Source: JAIVJG01 sp964236735 (GTDB taxonomy: Bacteria > Acidobacteriota > Blastocatellia > Pyrinomonadales > Pyrinomonadaceae). Taken from it: 64,000 nucleotides of DNA. Positions 16,463 to 25,327 of this stretch are shown in pieces. Where the stretch lies: contig CAXSFM010000005.1 in the NCBI GenBank assembly GCA_964236735.1, positions 124,001 through 188,000 of the forward strand, in the 5' to 3' direction. The notes beneath the pieces were generated by a model that worked only from the letters and a program-made list of their open reading frames with translations, did not search any database and was not told the origin of the DNA. The position numbers and the translations under genes are program-made. Numbering within the stretch: the stretch's first letter is position 1; each line of letters starts with the position of its first letter.

Positions 16463-18949
16463 ATGAGAAGAGAAACTATTATCCGCCAACTTATCAACGT
16501 CTCTTGCTGCGCGCTGCTGTTGCTCGTCGCCTGTTGTGCCGTGCCCGCGCTCGCGCAACGTCAATCGTCAGGTGCGACGCTTACGGGGCGCGTACTCGAC
16601 GCGCGGGGAGCTGGCGTGCCCGGCGCAATCGTCACGCTCTACGCGCGTGAGAGCGCCCCGCAACTGCGTCTCTCGACGACGACGGACGCGGCGGGCGCGT
16701 ATCGCTTCGAGCGACTGGCGGCGGGCGCGTATCTCGTCGAAACACAAGCCACAGGTTTCGCACGCACTGCTGCGCGAGAAATATCAGTCGGGAAGGGCGC
16801 GACTTCCATCACGCTCGACATCGCGCTCGAAGTCGCGGGCGTGAGCGCGGATGTCGTCGTCACCGCTTCCGACACGCCGCAGACGGTGGATGAAGTTTCA
16901 AAGGCGGTGACGGTCGTCGGGCGGCGCGAGATTGAAGAGCGCGACGAGTATTCGATACCCGAAGCCTTGCGGACGGTTCCCGGCTTGCGCGTGCAGCAAC
17001 TAGGCGGCCCCGGCGCGTTCACTTCGATCAAGACACGCGGCCTGCGTAACCAGGACACCGCCGTACTCATTGACGGCGTGCGCTTCCGCGACCCGACCGC
17101 GCCGCAGGGCGACGCCTCCGGTTTCATCAGCGACCTCGTCGTCGCGGACACGAGCCGCATCGAGGTGTTGCGCGGCTCCGGCTCTTCGCTCTACGGCACG
17201 AACGCCATCGGCGGCGTCGTCAACGTTGTGACGGACGAAGGCGGCGGCCCCTTTCGCGGCAGCCTGCTCGCGGAAGGCGGAAGCCTCGGCTTCGCGCGCG
17301 CGCGGGCGCAAGCATCGGGCAGCGTGGGCGCGGCTGACCGTTTCATCTACAGCGCGGGCGTCTCGCATCTCAACGTCTCGCGCGGCGTGGACGGCGACGA
17401 CGCGACGCGCAACACGAGCGCGCAGGGACGCGCACTGCTGCGACTGACGCCGACCGCCACCTTGTCCGCGCGGCTCTACGCCTCGGACTCTTTTCTGCAA
17501 CTCAACGAGAATCCGCTCGTCTTCGGCGCAGTGCCTTCGACCGGCATCATTGACGCCCGCCCGCTCTCGCGCTCCGAACTGCGACGCTTCGAGCGCGGAG
17601 CTTCAATCAGCGCGTTGAACTTCGGCGACGCCACTTTCGTTCCCGCTCCGAACGACGCGGACAACTCGCGCGCGACGCGCTTCTTCTCCGGCGCGTTCAC
17701 CTTCGCGCAGAGGCCGACGGAGAACTTCGGCTACTCCGTCACATATCACACGCTCCTGACGCGCGGGTCTTTCCGCGAAGGCCCCGCCGCGCCGGGCAGT
17801 CCGAACGATTTCATCTTCTTCGACCCCAATGGCTCGACGCGCAACAACTTCGATGGACGCATCAACACCATCAACGCGCGGGCGGATTTTCGACTCGGCC
17901 AACACAACTCCATCAACGCCGGCTATGAATTTGAGGACGAGAATTTCGTCAACGATTCTTTCGCCGTCAACGCGCGCGACAATTCATCTGTTGACGTGAC
18001 CGAACGCAGCCACACTTTCTTCGTACAGGATCAACTGCATTTTCTCGACGACCGCCTGCAACTCTCCGCAGCTTTCCGCGCGCAGCACTTTCAACTTCAA
18101 CGCCCGCGCTTCGCGCCGTCAACCAACGCGCCTTACGCCGGCATCAATTTCACTTCGCCGCCCGACGCCTATACGGGCGACGGCTCCATCGCTTACATCT
18201 TTCGCTCGACGAACACGAAACTGCGCGGGCACGTCGGCAACGGCTATCGCGCGCCTTCTCTGTACGAACGGTTCGGAACTTTCTACAGCAGCTTTAGCGG
18301 CAGCTTCAGCGCGCTCGGCGATCCCCGACTCGCGCCCGAACGCTCCATCGCCTTCGACGCCGGCGTTGATCAGAGCCTCGCACGCAACCGCGTGCGACTC
18401 TCGGCGACCTACTTTTACACGCGGCTGCAAGAAATCGTCGGCTTCGGCGACACGCCGCGCGATCCCTTCGGGCGCATCTTCGGCGGCTACTTGAACACCG
18501 GCGGCGGCCTCGCGCGCGGCGTTGAATTGAGCGCGACGTTTGCGCCGTCGCGCCGCTTCGACCTCTTCGCTTCGTACACTTATACGAACAGCGACCAGCG
18601 TCGTCCGCTCGTGGAAAATATCATCCGCGCGTTCGGCATCCCCGATCATCAATTCACCGTCGTCGCGACCGGGCGCGTCAGTTCGCGCGTCCTCGTCAAT
18701 TTCGACCTCGCGGCGTCGAGCGATTATCTCGCGCCGATCTTCGACACGAATAGTTTCCGCAGCCGCGTCTATCGCTTCGGCGGACTCTTCAAAGCCGACG
18801 TGACTGGCAGTTACACGCTGCCGCTCGCCGAATCAAGACGATTGCGCTTCTTCGGTAAAGTCGAGAATCTATTCAACCGAGACTATTACGAAAACGGCTT
18901 CCGCACGCCGCGCATTAACGGACGCGCGGGCGCGGAATTCAGTTTCTAA
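16463..18949 (+). CDS. TonB-dependent receptor, probably for cobalamin (BtuB-like)
   Basis: 828 residues from ATG 16463 (AAGGA upstream; an in-frame TTG at 16457 is less likely). Signal peptide ends ALAQ. Residues 32-125 are a carboxypeptidase-regulatory-like beta sandwich (TGRVLDARGAGVPGAIVTLY). The plug follows with VVVTASDTPQTVDEVSKAVT, IPEALRTVPGLRVQQLGG and VLRGSGSSLYGTNAIGGVVN. The rest is a beta barrel ending in Phe (AGAEFSF). The riboswitch leader and the BtuF-BtuD-BtuC genes directly downstream indicate vitamin B12 or related corrinoids as substrate. The TonB-ExbBD partners are not in the window. Confidence 0.88.
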   Translation: MRRETIIRQLINVSCCALLLLVACCAVPALAQRQSSGATLTGRVLDARGAGVPGAIVTLYARESAPQLRLSTTTDAAGAYRFERLAAGAYLVETQATGFARTAAREISVGKGATSITLDIALEVAGVSADVVVTASDTPQTVDEVSKAVTVVGRREIEERDEYSIPEALRTVPGLRVQQLGGPGAFTSIKTRGLRNQDTAVLIDGVRFRDPTAPQGDASGFISDLVVADTSRIEVLRGSGSSLYGTNAIGGVVNVVTDEGGGPFRGSLLAEGGSLGFARARAQASGSVGAADRFIYSAGVSHLNVSRGVDGDDATRNTSAQGRALLRLTPTATLSARLYASDSFLQLNENPLVFGAVPSTGIIDARPLSRSELRRFERGASISALNFGDATFVPAPNDADNSRATRFFSGAFTFAQRPTENFGYSVTYHTLLTRGSFREGPAAPGSPNDFIFFDPNGSTRNNFDGRINTINARADFRLGQHNSINAGYEFEDENFVNDSFAVNARDNSSVDVTERSHTFFVQDQLHFLDDRLQLSAAFRAQHFQLQRPRFAPSTNAPYAGINFTSPPDAYTGDGSIAYIFRSTNTKLRGHVGNGYRAPSLYERFGTFYSSFSGSFSALGDPRLAPERSIAFDAGVDQSLARNRVRLSATYFYTRLQEIVGFGDTPRDPFGRIFGGYLNTGGGLARGVELSATFAPSRRFDLFASYTYTNSDQRRPLVENIIRAFGIPDHQFTVVATGRVSSRVLVNFDLAASSDYLAPIFDTNSFRSRVYRFGGLFKADVTGSYTLPLAESRRLRFFGKVENLFNRDYYENGFRTPRINGRAGAEFSF

Positions 18950-18966
18950 GATGAGGGTGAAAAGTT

Positions 18967-19146
18967 TTGCGTGATAGTCAGCCGCTCGTCGAGGGCGAAG
19001 ATTTTTACATGGAAGGAGCAGCGTTGGTTTTCACGGCGAGTTATCATCTGCGGCGCGGCTATTGTTGCGAGAGCGGCTGTCGTCATTGCCCGTATCGCGT
19101 CGGAGAAGAACGCGAGGAGGATGTCGTTGAAGAGCGCGTCGAATAA
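18967..19146 (+). CDS. DUF5522-like small cysteine-rich protein
   Basis: 59 residues from a TTG at 18967 with GAGGGTGAAAAG upstream; the next in-frame ATG is 19009. The core reads LVEGEDFYMEG, VFTASYHLRRGYCCESGCRH and CPYRVGEE. The CC-x3-C-x2-CPY cluster matches the DUF5522 family, whose members are about this size. The four cysteines suggest a bound metal or cluster; function is unknown. The last 26 bases overlap the start of btuF in another frame. Its position inside a riboswitch-controlled cobalamin operon is the only functional hint. Confidence 0.75.
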   Translation: MRDSQPLVEGEDFYMEGAALVFTASYHLRRGYCCESGCRHCPYRVGEEREEDVVEERVE

Positions 19147-20182
19147 AACAGTCTGTCTCATTGTCTTGCTGTGCATGATATTTTCCGGCGCGGCGTGTCA
19201 ACGCCCCGCGTCAACGCATGATACGAAAGCGTCTGGTGAAAACGTCGCGCGTCCGCCGGCGCGCATCATCTCGCTGTCGCCGAGCGCGACGGAAATTCTC
19301 TACGGCGTCGGCGCGTTTGATCGCGTCGTCGCGGTCTCCGATTACTGCACTTATCCGCCGGAGGTGAGCAGGTTGCCGCGCGTCGGCGGGTGGAACAATC
19401 CGAACCTCGAACAGATCGCGTCGCTTCGTCCCGAACTCGTCGTCTTCGCAGAGTCGCAGGCGCAATTCGTCAAAGACAAGCTCGAAGCGTTAGGGATTCG
19501 CACTCTGAGCGTGCCGAGCCTCACGCTCGACGATGCCTTCGCGGCAATTGAACAGATCGGGCGCGCGACGGGCAACGAAGCGCAGGCGCGCGAGCTTCTG
19601 GCGCGCACGCACGCGACGCTCGATGATGTGCGCGCGCGCGTGCAAGGTCTGCCGCGTCGCCGCGTACTCTGCGTCGTTGACCGCGTGCCGGGCACTCTGC
19701 GCGATTTGTACACGGCGTCGCAGGGCAGTTTCATCGCGCAGTTGATTGAGGCGGCGGGCGGCGAGTCGGTCGCGCCGCAGGCCGCAGGCGGTTTCGGCAA
19801 GATACAAAAAGAGGCGGTCGTCGCGCTCGACCCGGACATCATCGTTGACCTGATGATGCAAAAGACCGAAGGCCAACTCGGCGAAGACACGCAGGCCGTC
19901 TGGCGCGAGTTGCCCGCGTTGCGCGCCGTGCGCGAGGGACGAGTTTATCCCTTGCGCGATACCACTCTCCTTCATCCGTCGCAGTTCGTCGCTGACACCG
20001 CGCGCACGTTCGCGGAGATTATTCATCCAGAAGCTTTCAAGGATCAGCCGCGCAGCAGCAGCAGCAGCGCAACACAGAGAGCATCATCTTTAGCAGTAGC
20101 TTTGCCTCGCGACTTTGCGCCTTTGCGTGAGACACAATTTCACGCAAAGGCGCAAAGTCGCGGAAAGAACGCGGAGCTTTGA
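19121..20182 (+). CDS. Cobalamin ABC transporter substrate-binding lipoprotein (BtuF-like)
   Basis: 353 residues from ATG 19121. GAGGAGG touches this ATG, so a TTG at 19127 may be the real start. Lipoprotein signal with lipobox-like GAAC at Cys26. The Peripla_BP_2 domain reads RIISLSPSATEILYGVGAFD, VVAVSDYCTYPPEV, PRVGGWNNPNLEQIASLRPE and DIIVDLMMQ, the pattern of B12- and siderophore-binding proteins with a single connecting helix. It should capture corrinoid in the periplasm for BtuCD. From about residue 310 the protein is a Ser run and then a tail (FAPLRETQFHAKAQSRG) encoded by a family C repeat rather than by the conserved domain. Confidence 0.88.
   Translation: MSLKSASNKTVCLIVLLCMIFSGAACQRPASTHDTKASGENVARPPARIISLSPSATEILYGVGAFDRVVAVSDYCTYPPEVSRLPRVGGWNNPNLEQIASLRPELVVFAESQAQFVKDKLEALGIRTLSVPSLTLDDAFAAIEQIGRATGNEAQARELLARTHATLDDVRARVQGLPRRRVLCVVDRVPGTLRDLYTASQGSFIAQLIEAAGGESVAPQAAGGFGKIQKEAVVALDPDIIVDLMMQKTEGQLGEDTQAVWRELPALRAVREGRVYPLRDTTLLHPSQFVADTARTFAEIIHPEAFKDQPRSSSSSATQRASSLAVALPRDFAPLRETQFHAKAQSRGKNAEL
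20108..20162. repeat. Family C palindromic repeat (CACGCAAAGGCGCAAAG type), copy 1
   Basis: Perfect 23-bp arms at 20108-20130 and 20140-20162 with a 9-base loop. The copy lies entirely inside the 3' end of btuF and encodes its terminal tail. A second copy is at 35183-35278. Confidence 0.88.
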
Positions 20183-20998
20183 ATGAAGAGCGAAGGCGAG
20201 GCACAGGAAAGAAAGAGCGGCGCGCTCATCGAGGCGCGCGGGCTGCGTTATGCTTATGCGACGGGCGCGCCCGAAGTGGTGGCCGGCGCGAACCTCTCCG
20301 CCGCGCGCGGCAAACTCTCTGCGCTGATCGGCGCGAACGGTTCGGGCAAGTCCACGCTGATACGCTTGCTCGGCGGCATTCTCAAAGCGGCGGGCGGCGA
20401 GATTTTGTTCGACGGCGTGCCGCTGCAAGCAATCGAACCACGCGCGCGCGCGCGCCGCATCGCCTACGTGCCGCAGACGATCTCGACCGTCTTTCCCTTC
20501 ACCGTGCTCGAAGTGGTGTTGACCGGGCGCAGTCCCTACACGACGCGCTTTCGCTTCGAGGACGAGCGCGATCTGACAATCGCGCGCGGCGCGCTCGACT
20601 CTCTCGACGCCGCGCATCTCGCCGCGCGCGCCGTGACGGAACTGTCAGGCGGCGAGCGTCAACTCGTCGCACTCGCACGCGCGCTCGCGCAGGAGCCTGA
20701 CTGTCTTTTGCTCGACGAGCCTTCGGCCTCGCTCGACTTAAAACATCGCACTGCGCTCGTCCGTCATCTACGACGCCTGCGCGACGAGCAAAGCATGACG
20801 GCGCTCGTCGTCACGCATGATCTGGAGTTGCTCGATCCGGTCTTCGATTACGTCTTTGCCATGCGTTGCGGCGCAATCAACGCGACGGGCACGCCTGCGG
20901 AAGTGCTGCGCGACGAAACGCTCGCCGAAATTTACGGCGACGAACACTTGCGCGCGCGTCAAGCGTTCGGGCGCACGTTCGTGTGGTCTGAGTTATAG
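20183..20998 (+). CDS. Cobalamin ABC transporter ATPase (BtuD-like)
   Basis: 271 residues, ATG immediately after the btuF stop. Walker A is IGANGSGKST (about 51-60), the Q-loop region IAYVPQTIST, signature LSGGERQLVALARALAQEP, Walker B CLLLDEPSASLD and the switch His in VVTHDLEL. It is of the FecE/BtuD subfamily that energises import through FecCD-type permeases. The first 15 residues are a polar extension. It partners the permease encoded next. Confidence 0.93.
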   Translation: MKSEGEAQERKSGALIEARGLRYAYATGAPEVVAGANLSAARGKLSALIGANGSGKSTLIRLLGGILKAAGGEILFDGVPLQAIEPRARARRIAYVPQTISTVFPFTVLEVVLTGRSPYTTRFRFEDERDLTIARGALDSLDAAHLAARAVTELSGGERQLVALARALAQEPDCLLLDEPSASLDLKHRTALVRHLRRLRDEQSMTALVVTHDLELLDPVFDYVFAMRCGAINATGTPAEVLRDETLAEIYGDEHLRARQAFGRTFVWSEL

Positions 20999-21032
20999 AA
21001 GTTGCGAAAGCAAAAAGTTGAAATCAAATCGA

Positions 21033-22049
21033 GTGGCAAAAATCGGAAATCAAAAATCAGCGACGGTGCGCCTGCGTCGCGCGCTGGCGCTGTTGACGGT
21101 TGCGCTGCTCGCTTCTACGCTGCTCGCGTTGTGGGTCGGTTATCAAAGGATGGACTTCGCCGCGCTCACTTCGGACGAGCGTGCGCGCGCCGTTTTTTTT
21201 CAACTGCGCCTGCCGCGCGTGTTGATGGCGGGCATCGTGGGCGCGTCTTTGGCGACGGTGGGCGCGGCGTTGCAGGCTCTGTTTCGTAATCCGCTGGCGG
21301 AGCCGCTGACGCTCGGCGTCTCTGGCGGCGGCGCGCTCGGCGCGAGCGTGGCGATAGCTTTCGGCGCGGGCGCGCGCGTCGCGGGCTTGCCGATTATTTT
21401 CGTCGCGGCGTTCATCGGCGCGGGCTTCGCGATGCTGGTCGTCTATCGGCTGGCGCGCACGGGATTGACCGTTCTGCCGGGTGCGTTGCTGCTGGCCGGC
21501 GTCGTGATGAACACGATTGCGGCGGCGGGCGTCGTCTTCATTCAATACTTCGCGGACTACTCGCGCGCGTTGCAAATTTTGCGTTGGACGATTGGCAGTC
21601 TCGACGTAGTGGGCTTCGACCTCATCTGGCGAATGCTCATCTTTCTCGTGCCCGGCTGGATCGTGCTGCTCTCGATGTCGCGCGACTTGCACCTGCTCGC
21701 GGTGGATGAAGAGACGGCGGCGAGTCTCGGCGTCAACGTCAAGCGAAGCGAGCGGCTCGTGTACGCCTCCGCCTCTTTGATCGTCGGCGTGACGGTCGCC
21801 GTCGGCGGCACTATCGGCTTCGTCGGCCTCATCGTGCCGCACGCCGTCAGATTATTATTCGGCGAAGACGTGCGGCTCGTGATGCCTTGCTCGTTCGTGC
21901 TCGGCGCAGTCTTCCTGATGCTCGCCGACATGCTGGCGCGCACGGTGCTCGGCGCGGGCGAACTGCCCGTCGGCGCGATCACGGCGCTCGCGGGCGGCCC
22001 CGTCTTTTTGTGGCTGCTGAGACGGCAGCAGCGTTATACGACGATGTGA
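21033..22049 (+). CDS. Cobalamin ABC transporter permease (BtuC-like, FecCD family)
   Basis: About 338 residues. The start is uncertain: GTG 21033 is used, while TTG 21018 and GTG 21066 are also in frame and none has a clear ribosome site. An open frame running back into btuD is ignored. FecCD features are VFFQLRLPRVLMAGIVGASL, GAALQALFRNPLAEPLTLGV, and the late GTIGFVGLIVPHAVRLLFG, with about ten hydrophobic helices. It forms the membrane channel with the upstream ATPase. The segment between 21000 and 21062 is AT-rich and repeat-like, which may explain the missing signal. Confidence 0.9.
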   Translation: MAKIGNQKSATVRLRRALALLTVALLASTLLALWVGYQRMDFAALTSDERARAVFFQLRLPRVLMAGIVGASLATVGAALQALFRNPLAEPLTLGVSGGGALGASVAIAFGAGARVAGLPIIFVAAFIGAGFAMLVVYRLARTGLTVLPGALLLAGVVMNTIAAAGVVFIQYFADYSRALQILRWTIGSLDVVGFDLIWRMLIFLVPGWIVLLSMSRDLHLLAVDEETAASLGVNVKRSERLVYASASLIVGVTVAVGGTIGFVGLIVPHAVRLLFGEDVRLVMPCSFVLGAVFLMLADMLARTVLGAGELPVGAITALAGGPVFLWLLRRQQRYTTM

Positions 22050-22052
22050 AGA

Positions 22053-22225
22053 AGAATTAACAGGGATAGACAGGATGGACAGGATGTCGGAAGAAATGAT
22101 GAATGCGGAATGCAGAATGATGAATCAAGAAAAAGGCGTTGTGATTTTTATTCATCATTCCTCACTCATCATTCATCACTGTTTTTTCTATCCTGTTCAT
22201 CCTGTCTATCCCTGTTAATATTCTT
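22053..22225. repeat. Family D palindromic repeat (TTAACAGGGATAGACAGGAT type), copy 1
   Basis: AGAATTAACAGGGATAGACA at the left pairs with TCTATCCCTGTTAATATTCT at the right. Nested inside are GATGAATGCGGAATG-type and ATTCATCATTC-type arms. It separates btuC from the adenosyltransferase gene. A second copy is at 32380-32543. Confidence 0.88.
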
Positions 22226-22234
22226 GGAGAATTT

Positions 22235-22813
22235 ATGAGCATTGCGACGAAGCACGGCGACAAGGGGCAGACGGGACTCATCGGCGGCGAGCGCGTGTCG
22301 AAGGCCGACGCGCGCGTCGAGGCTTACGGGACGATTGACGAGCTTGGCGCGGCGATGGGCTTCGCGCGTGCCATCTGCGAAGACGCGGAAGTGCGCGAGT
22401 TGACGAAGACGATTCAGCGCGAGTTGTTCACGGTGGCGGGCGCGGTCGCCAACCCGCACAGCAGCGAAGCGACGCCGACGATGTACGTGACGCCGGAGAT
22501 GGTCGAGAAATTAACCGCGCACGTCACGCGCATCGAGGCAACAGAAGGAATCTTGTCGGACTGGTCGCTGCCGGGCGATCACGCCGCTGCCGCCGCCTTC
22601 GATGTGGCGCGCACAATCTGCCGCCGTGCCGAGCGTTGCGTCGTGCGTCTCAGTGAAGCGGGCGGCGAGGTGAACGCGCACGTCGTCCCGTATCTCAATC
22701 GTCTTTCCGATTTACTGTGGCTCATGGGACGCCTGCTCGAACTTCGCGCCGGCATCAACGCGCCCCTTCGCGATGACGAGCACAAGGGGCCAAGTTGGTC
22801 GCGCGCGTGGTAG
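22235..22813 (+). CDS. PduO-type ATP:cob(I)alamin adenosyltransferase
   Basis: 192 residues with GGAG before ATG 22235. Conserved blocks are TKHGDKGQTGLIGG at the N-terminus (ATP binding), VEAYGTIDELGAAMGFA, the central FDVARTICRRAERCVVRLSE and PYLNRLSDLLWLMGRLLE. The enzyme transfers the adenosyl group of ATP to cob(I)alamin to make coenzyme B12. Coming last in the block of B12 uptake genes, it completes the route from external corrinoid to cofactor. Confidence 0.94.
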   Translation: MSIATKHGDKGQTGLIGGERVSKADARVEAYGTIDELGAAMGFARAICEDAEVRELTKTIQRELFTVAGAVANPHSSEATPTMYVTPEMVEKLTAHVTRIEATEGILSDWSLPGDHAAAAAFDVARTICRRAERCVVRLSEAGGEVNAHVVPYLNRLSDLLWLMGRLLELRAGINAPLRDDEHKGPSWSRAW

Positions 22814-22907
22814 CGTGCGATGTAGAAGGACGGCACACGAGTGCGTGGATGAGCGCAGCAGCAGTGGGGCACGGCACAAACTTGAAGCGGAGCATTGAAA
22901 GGGACAT

Positions 22908-22936
22908 TTGACAGGGCAGTCTCACGGTAATATCTT
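22908..22936 (+). promoter_or_regulatory. Sigma-70-like promoter for the PEGA-domain gene
   Basis: TTGACA (22908-22913), a 17-base spacer, then TATCTT (22931-22936). It lies 130 bases before ATG 23067, in a 250-base gap that otherwise shows nothing. Confidence 0.5.
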
Positions 22937-23066
22937 CTGTCCGTCCTAAAAGTTGCACAGTAGTCCTTACGCACTTTTTCTCAGTTCACCGAAACAAGTT
23001 TAGATCGCCAGCATTAAACTTTCCGGTCTATTCAACATCTCAGTTCCACAATGTAAGGAGACTCAC

Positions 23067-23915
23067 ATGAAAATGCGCCTTGTCACTATTCTTGTCTTAA
23101 CAGCTACTTTGATCACTACTAATTTTCAGCAAGGATTCTCTCAACCACAACAGACAGCATCTGCGACCGCCCAGCCCTCCGGCTTGATTCTCCCGGAGGA
23201 TACTCCCGTCAAACTCCGCATCACGGAGAGCATCTCTTCCGCTAGCGCTAAGGTGAATGACAAGGTGAGTTTTGAAGTGATGGAAGATGTCAAAGTGGGC
23301 GATATTGTTGTGATTACACACGGGGGGAATGCTATCGCGACGGTTACCGAGGCGCACTCTAAAAAGAGCTTCGGACGTGCCGGAAAATTGAACGTCAATA
23401 TAGACTCCGCTCGTCTGGCAAACGGCGATAAAGTTAATTTGCGCGCGGTTAAGGGAGTCAAGGGCGGCAGCCATACGGGAGCGATGACAGGTGCAGTGGT
23501 CGCCACGAGCATCGTCTTTTTCCCGGCCGCGCCGCTCTTCTTTTTCATTAAAGGCAAAGACATCGTGATCCCGAAGGGAACGGAAATTACGGCCTTCATC
23601 GCAGCCGACACACCGATTAACTTCGGCACATCTGGGGGCGCATCCGCGCCGGCAACTGCGAGCGCGCCTGCGCTGCAGTCAACGTCTGCTGCGGCTGGCC
23701 TCTCAGCCGTCTCTCTAAAATCAACGCCTGACGGCGCGGACATCACCATTGACGGAAAGTTCATGGGCACGACGCCGTCCACGCTCAACCTGCCAACGGG
23801 GGAGCATGTCATCAAGATCGAGAAGAGTAATTATAAAGGATGGAACCGCACGGTTAGTTTGAGCGCCGGCGGCAGCATTACGATAGACGCCAGCCTTGAA
23901 AAATCTTCTCAGTAG
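23067..23915 (+). CDS. Secreted PEGA-domain protein
   Basis: 282 residues with AAGGAG before ATG 23067. Signal peptide about 26 residues (ending GFSQP). The middle (LPEDTPVKLRITESISSASA, VGDIVVITHGGNAIATVTEA, LANGDKVNLRAVKG) resembles a domain found in Acidobacteria beside PEGA modules. A hydrophobic patch lies at VVATSIVFFPAAPLFFFI. The last 70 residues are one PEGA domain (VSLKSTPDGADITIDGKFMG, PSTLNLPTGEHVIKIEKSNY). PEGA domains are surface or periplasmic beta modules. The sequence is less CGCG-rich than the flanks. Function unknown. Confidence 0.82.
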   Translation: MKMRLVTILVLTATLITTNFQQGFSQPQQTASATAQPSGLILPEDTPVKLRITESISSASAKVNDKVSFEVMEDVKVGDIVVITHGGNAIATVTEAHSKKSFGRAGKLNVNIDSARLANGDKVNLRAVKGVKGGSHTGAMTGAVVATSIVFFPAAPLFFFIKGKDIVIPKGTEITAFIAADTPINFGTSGGASAPATASAPALQSTSAAAGLSAVSLKSTPDGADITIDGKFMGTTPSTLNLPTGEHVIKIEKSNYKGWNRTVSLSAGGSITIDASLEKSSQ

Positions 23916-23968
23916 GATTTGACGCTAACTCCAACTTTATTTTTTTGCGCCTAGGAATCACTGAGGAC

Positions 23969-24019
23969 GATGGGCGCGTGCATTGATACCATCATTCAAC
24001 ATCAATGCCCGCGCCCATC
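23969..24019. terminator. Hairpin between convergent genes
   Basis: Arms 23969-23987 (GATGGGCGCGTGCATTGAT) and 24001-24019 pair with one mismatch over 19 bp. It lies between the stops of the PEGA gene and the YjbQ gene and could terminate both; no T tract follows. Confidence 0.6.
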
Positions 24020-24023
24020 GCTC

Positions 24024-24425
24024 TCAACCCACAATCGTCATTATCACTTCGCGCTCGCGCCCGCCGTCGAACTCGCACAGAAAAATTCCCTGCCAGCGAC
24101 CGAGCGACAATTCTCCATCTTCAAACGGCACAGTCACGCTTGAGCCGACGAGCGTGGCTTTGATGTGCGCGTCGGAGTTTTCCTCTGCGTGGCGAAAACT
24201 CATGCCGTGTTGCGGGACGAGCGTGCGAAGGGCGTGGAGCATGTCGCGGCACACGTCCGGGTCTGCGTTCTCATTGACGGTCAGCCCGGCGGTCGTGTGT
24301 TGCACGAAGAGGACGCAGACGCCTTCGTGCGCCGCCGACTCGTGCAAACGGCGACGCACCTCGTCCGTAAATTCAATTAACTCCTCGCGCTCGCGCGACC
24401 GCACGTTGATTCTGTAAGTAGCCAT
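24024..24425 (-). CDS. YjbQ family protein (UPF0047)
   Basis: 133 residues from ATG 24425, preferred over ATG 24431 because AAAGGT is correctly spaced. Family signatures are VLFVQHTTAGLTVNENADPD with a conserved His, and GNS-like end WQGIFLCEFDGGRERE. Members adopt a small trimeric fold with a histidine site; a weak secondary thiamine-phosphate synthase activity has been reported for the family, and the true role is unclear. Cytoplasmic. Confidence 0.9.
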   Translation of the reverse strand: MATYRINVRSREREELIEFTDEVRRRLHESAAHEGVCVLFVQHTTAGLTVNENADPDVCRDMLHALRTLVPQHGMSFRHAEENSDAHIKATLVGSSVTVPFEDGELSLGRWQGIFLCEFDGGREREVIMTIVG

Positions 24426-24480
24426 TCGCATACCTTTGAAATTGCTTCGTGCCCTCCGTCGGCGGGCTCGTAACTTTCCG

Positions 24481-24509
24481 TTGACACCGCGCGATAACCG
24501 TTTTAGAGT
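24481..24509 (+). promoter_or_regulatory. Sigma-70-like promoter for the TIR operon
   Basis: TTGACA (24481-24486), a 17-base spacer and TAGAGT (24504-24509). The leader to the TIR start at 24663 is about 150 bases and contains an AGGTGCA...TGCACCT hairpin (24521-24561). Confidence 0.45.
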
Positions 24510-24662
24510 GCAGGACGCTCAGGTGCAACCTTCCGGCTCATGCACATCGCCGGATGCACCTCACTCATTGACCAGCAAATCTCATCGCCCGCAGCACATA
24601 TTAACCGACGCTGGCTGCGGCAGGCGATGTCCGCAGACTTGAATGGCATCGAGGTATAAATA

Positions 24663-25316
24663 ATGTCAAACGGGGATATTTATAACGACCACCTCGCCGC
24701 GCAGGATGGTTATCTGTACGACGTGTTCCTCAGCTACAGCTATAAGCCCAACGCCCAGCACTGGGTTCACACACGCTTCTATCCGAAATTTAACGAGTGG
24801 CTTGACAGTGCACTCCTTGGACTTGATGTAGATGCGCCACCAGAACCGGGCGGGCGCGTGTGCTTGGCAAAGCGCGAGCTAAGGCTCGGCGATGTGTGGC
24901 CGGATGCGCTCCGTGAGCAACTGCGGCGCTCAAAGGTACTCGTCGCCATATGCTCGCCGCACTACTTCAGGTCCGAGTGGTGCAAAATCGAATGGGACTG
25001 TTTTCGGCAACGCGAAGGTAACCCCAGAATGTTCAGACTTAGACTTCCTCTGCTTTATGATGGGGAAAACGAATACCTAATGCCCAAGATTGACAACATT
25101 GAGTCCATCGACTTCCGAGAGTACATTTACACCTCGCCAGCAATGGATAAAGAGCCGGAAGGGTATAGGTTCGAGAGAGCCTTGAAAGAGTTCGCCGTGA
25201 AAGTGGCCGCTGTGGTAGCTGATGCCCCAATGTTCGACAGGGGCATGCTGCCCGTCGTGTTAGCTCCCATGCCGCCGCCCATGCCCACACCCAACACGCC
25301 ATTCATTTCTCTCTGA
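24663..25316 (+). CDS. TIR-domain protein, candidate NADase effector
   Basis: 217 residues. The TIR fold is visible from residue 15: YLYDVFLSYSYKP (strand A and BB-loop start), then RELRLGDVWPDALREQLRRS, KVLVAICSPHYFRSEWCKIE and a conserved late segment KIDNIESIDFREY. Glu110 in the W-C-x-x-E motif matches the catalytic glutamate of NAD-cleaving TIR domains. No signal peptide or membrane helix. The C-terminus is Pro-rich. The next gene begins 11 bases downstream and encodes a KGGVGR/STAND-like membrane NTPase, a pairing expected of an effector and its regulator. The sequence is less CGCG-rich than the flanks, suggesting transfer. NAD hydrolysis is inference. Confidence 0.85.
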   Translation: MSNGDIYNDHLAAQDGYLYDVFLSYSYKPNAQHWVHTRFYPKFNEWLDSALLGLDVDAPPEPGGRVCLAKRELRLGDVWPDALREQLRRSKVLVAICSPHYFRSEWCKIEWDCFRQREGNPRMFRLRLPLLYDGENEYLMPKIDNIESIDFREYIYTSPAMDKEPEGYRFERALKEFAVKVAAVVADAPMFDRGMLPVVLAPMPPPMPTPNTPFISL

Positions 25317-25327
25317 GTCTTCAGAAG

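Noticed and set aside
20817..21032. btuC start inside btuD
   Set aside because: The first 70 codons are a shadow of btuD; permease homology begins near 21066.
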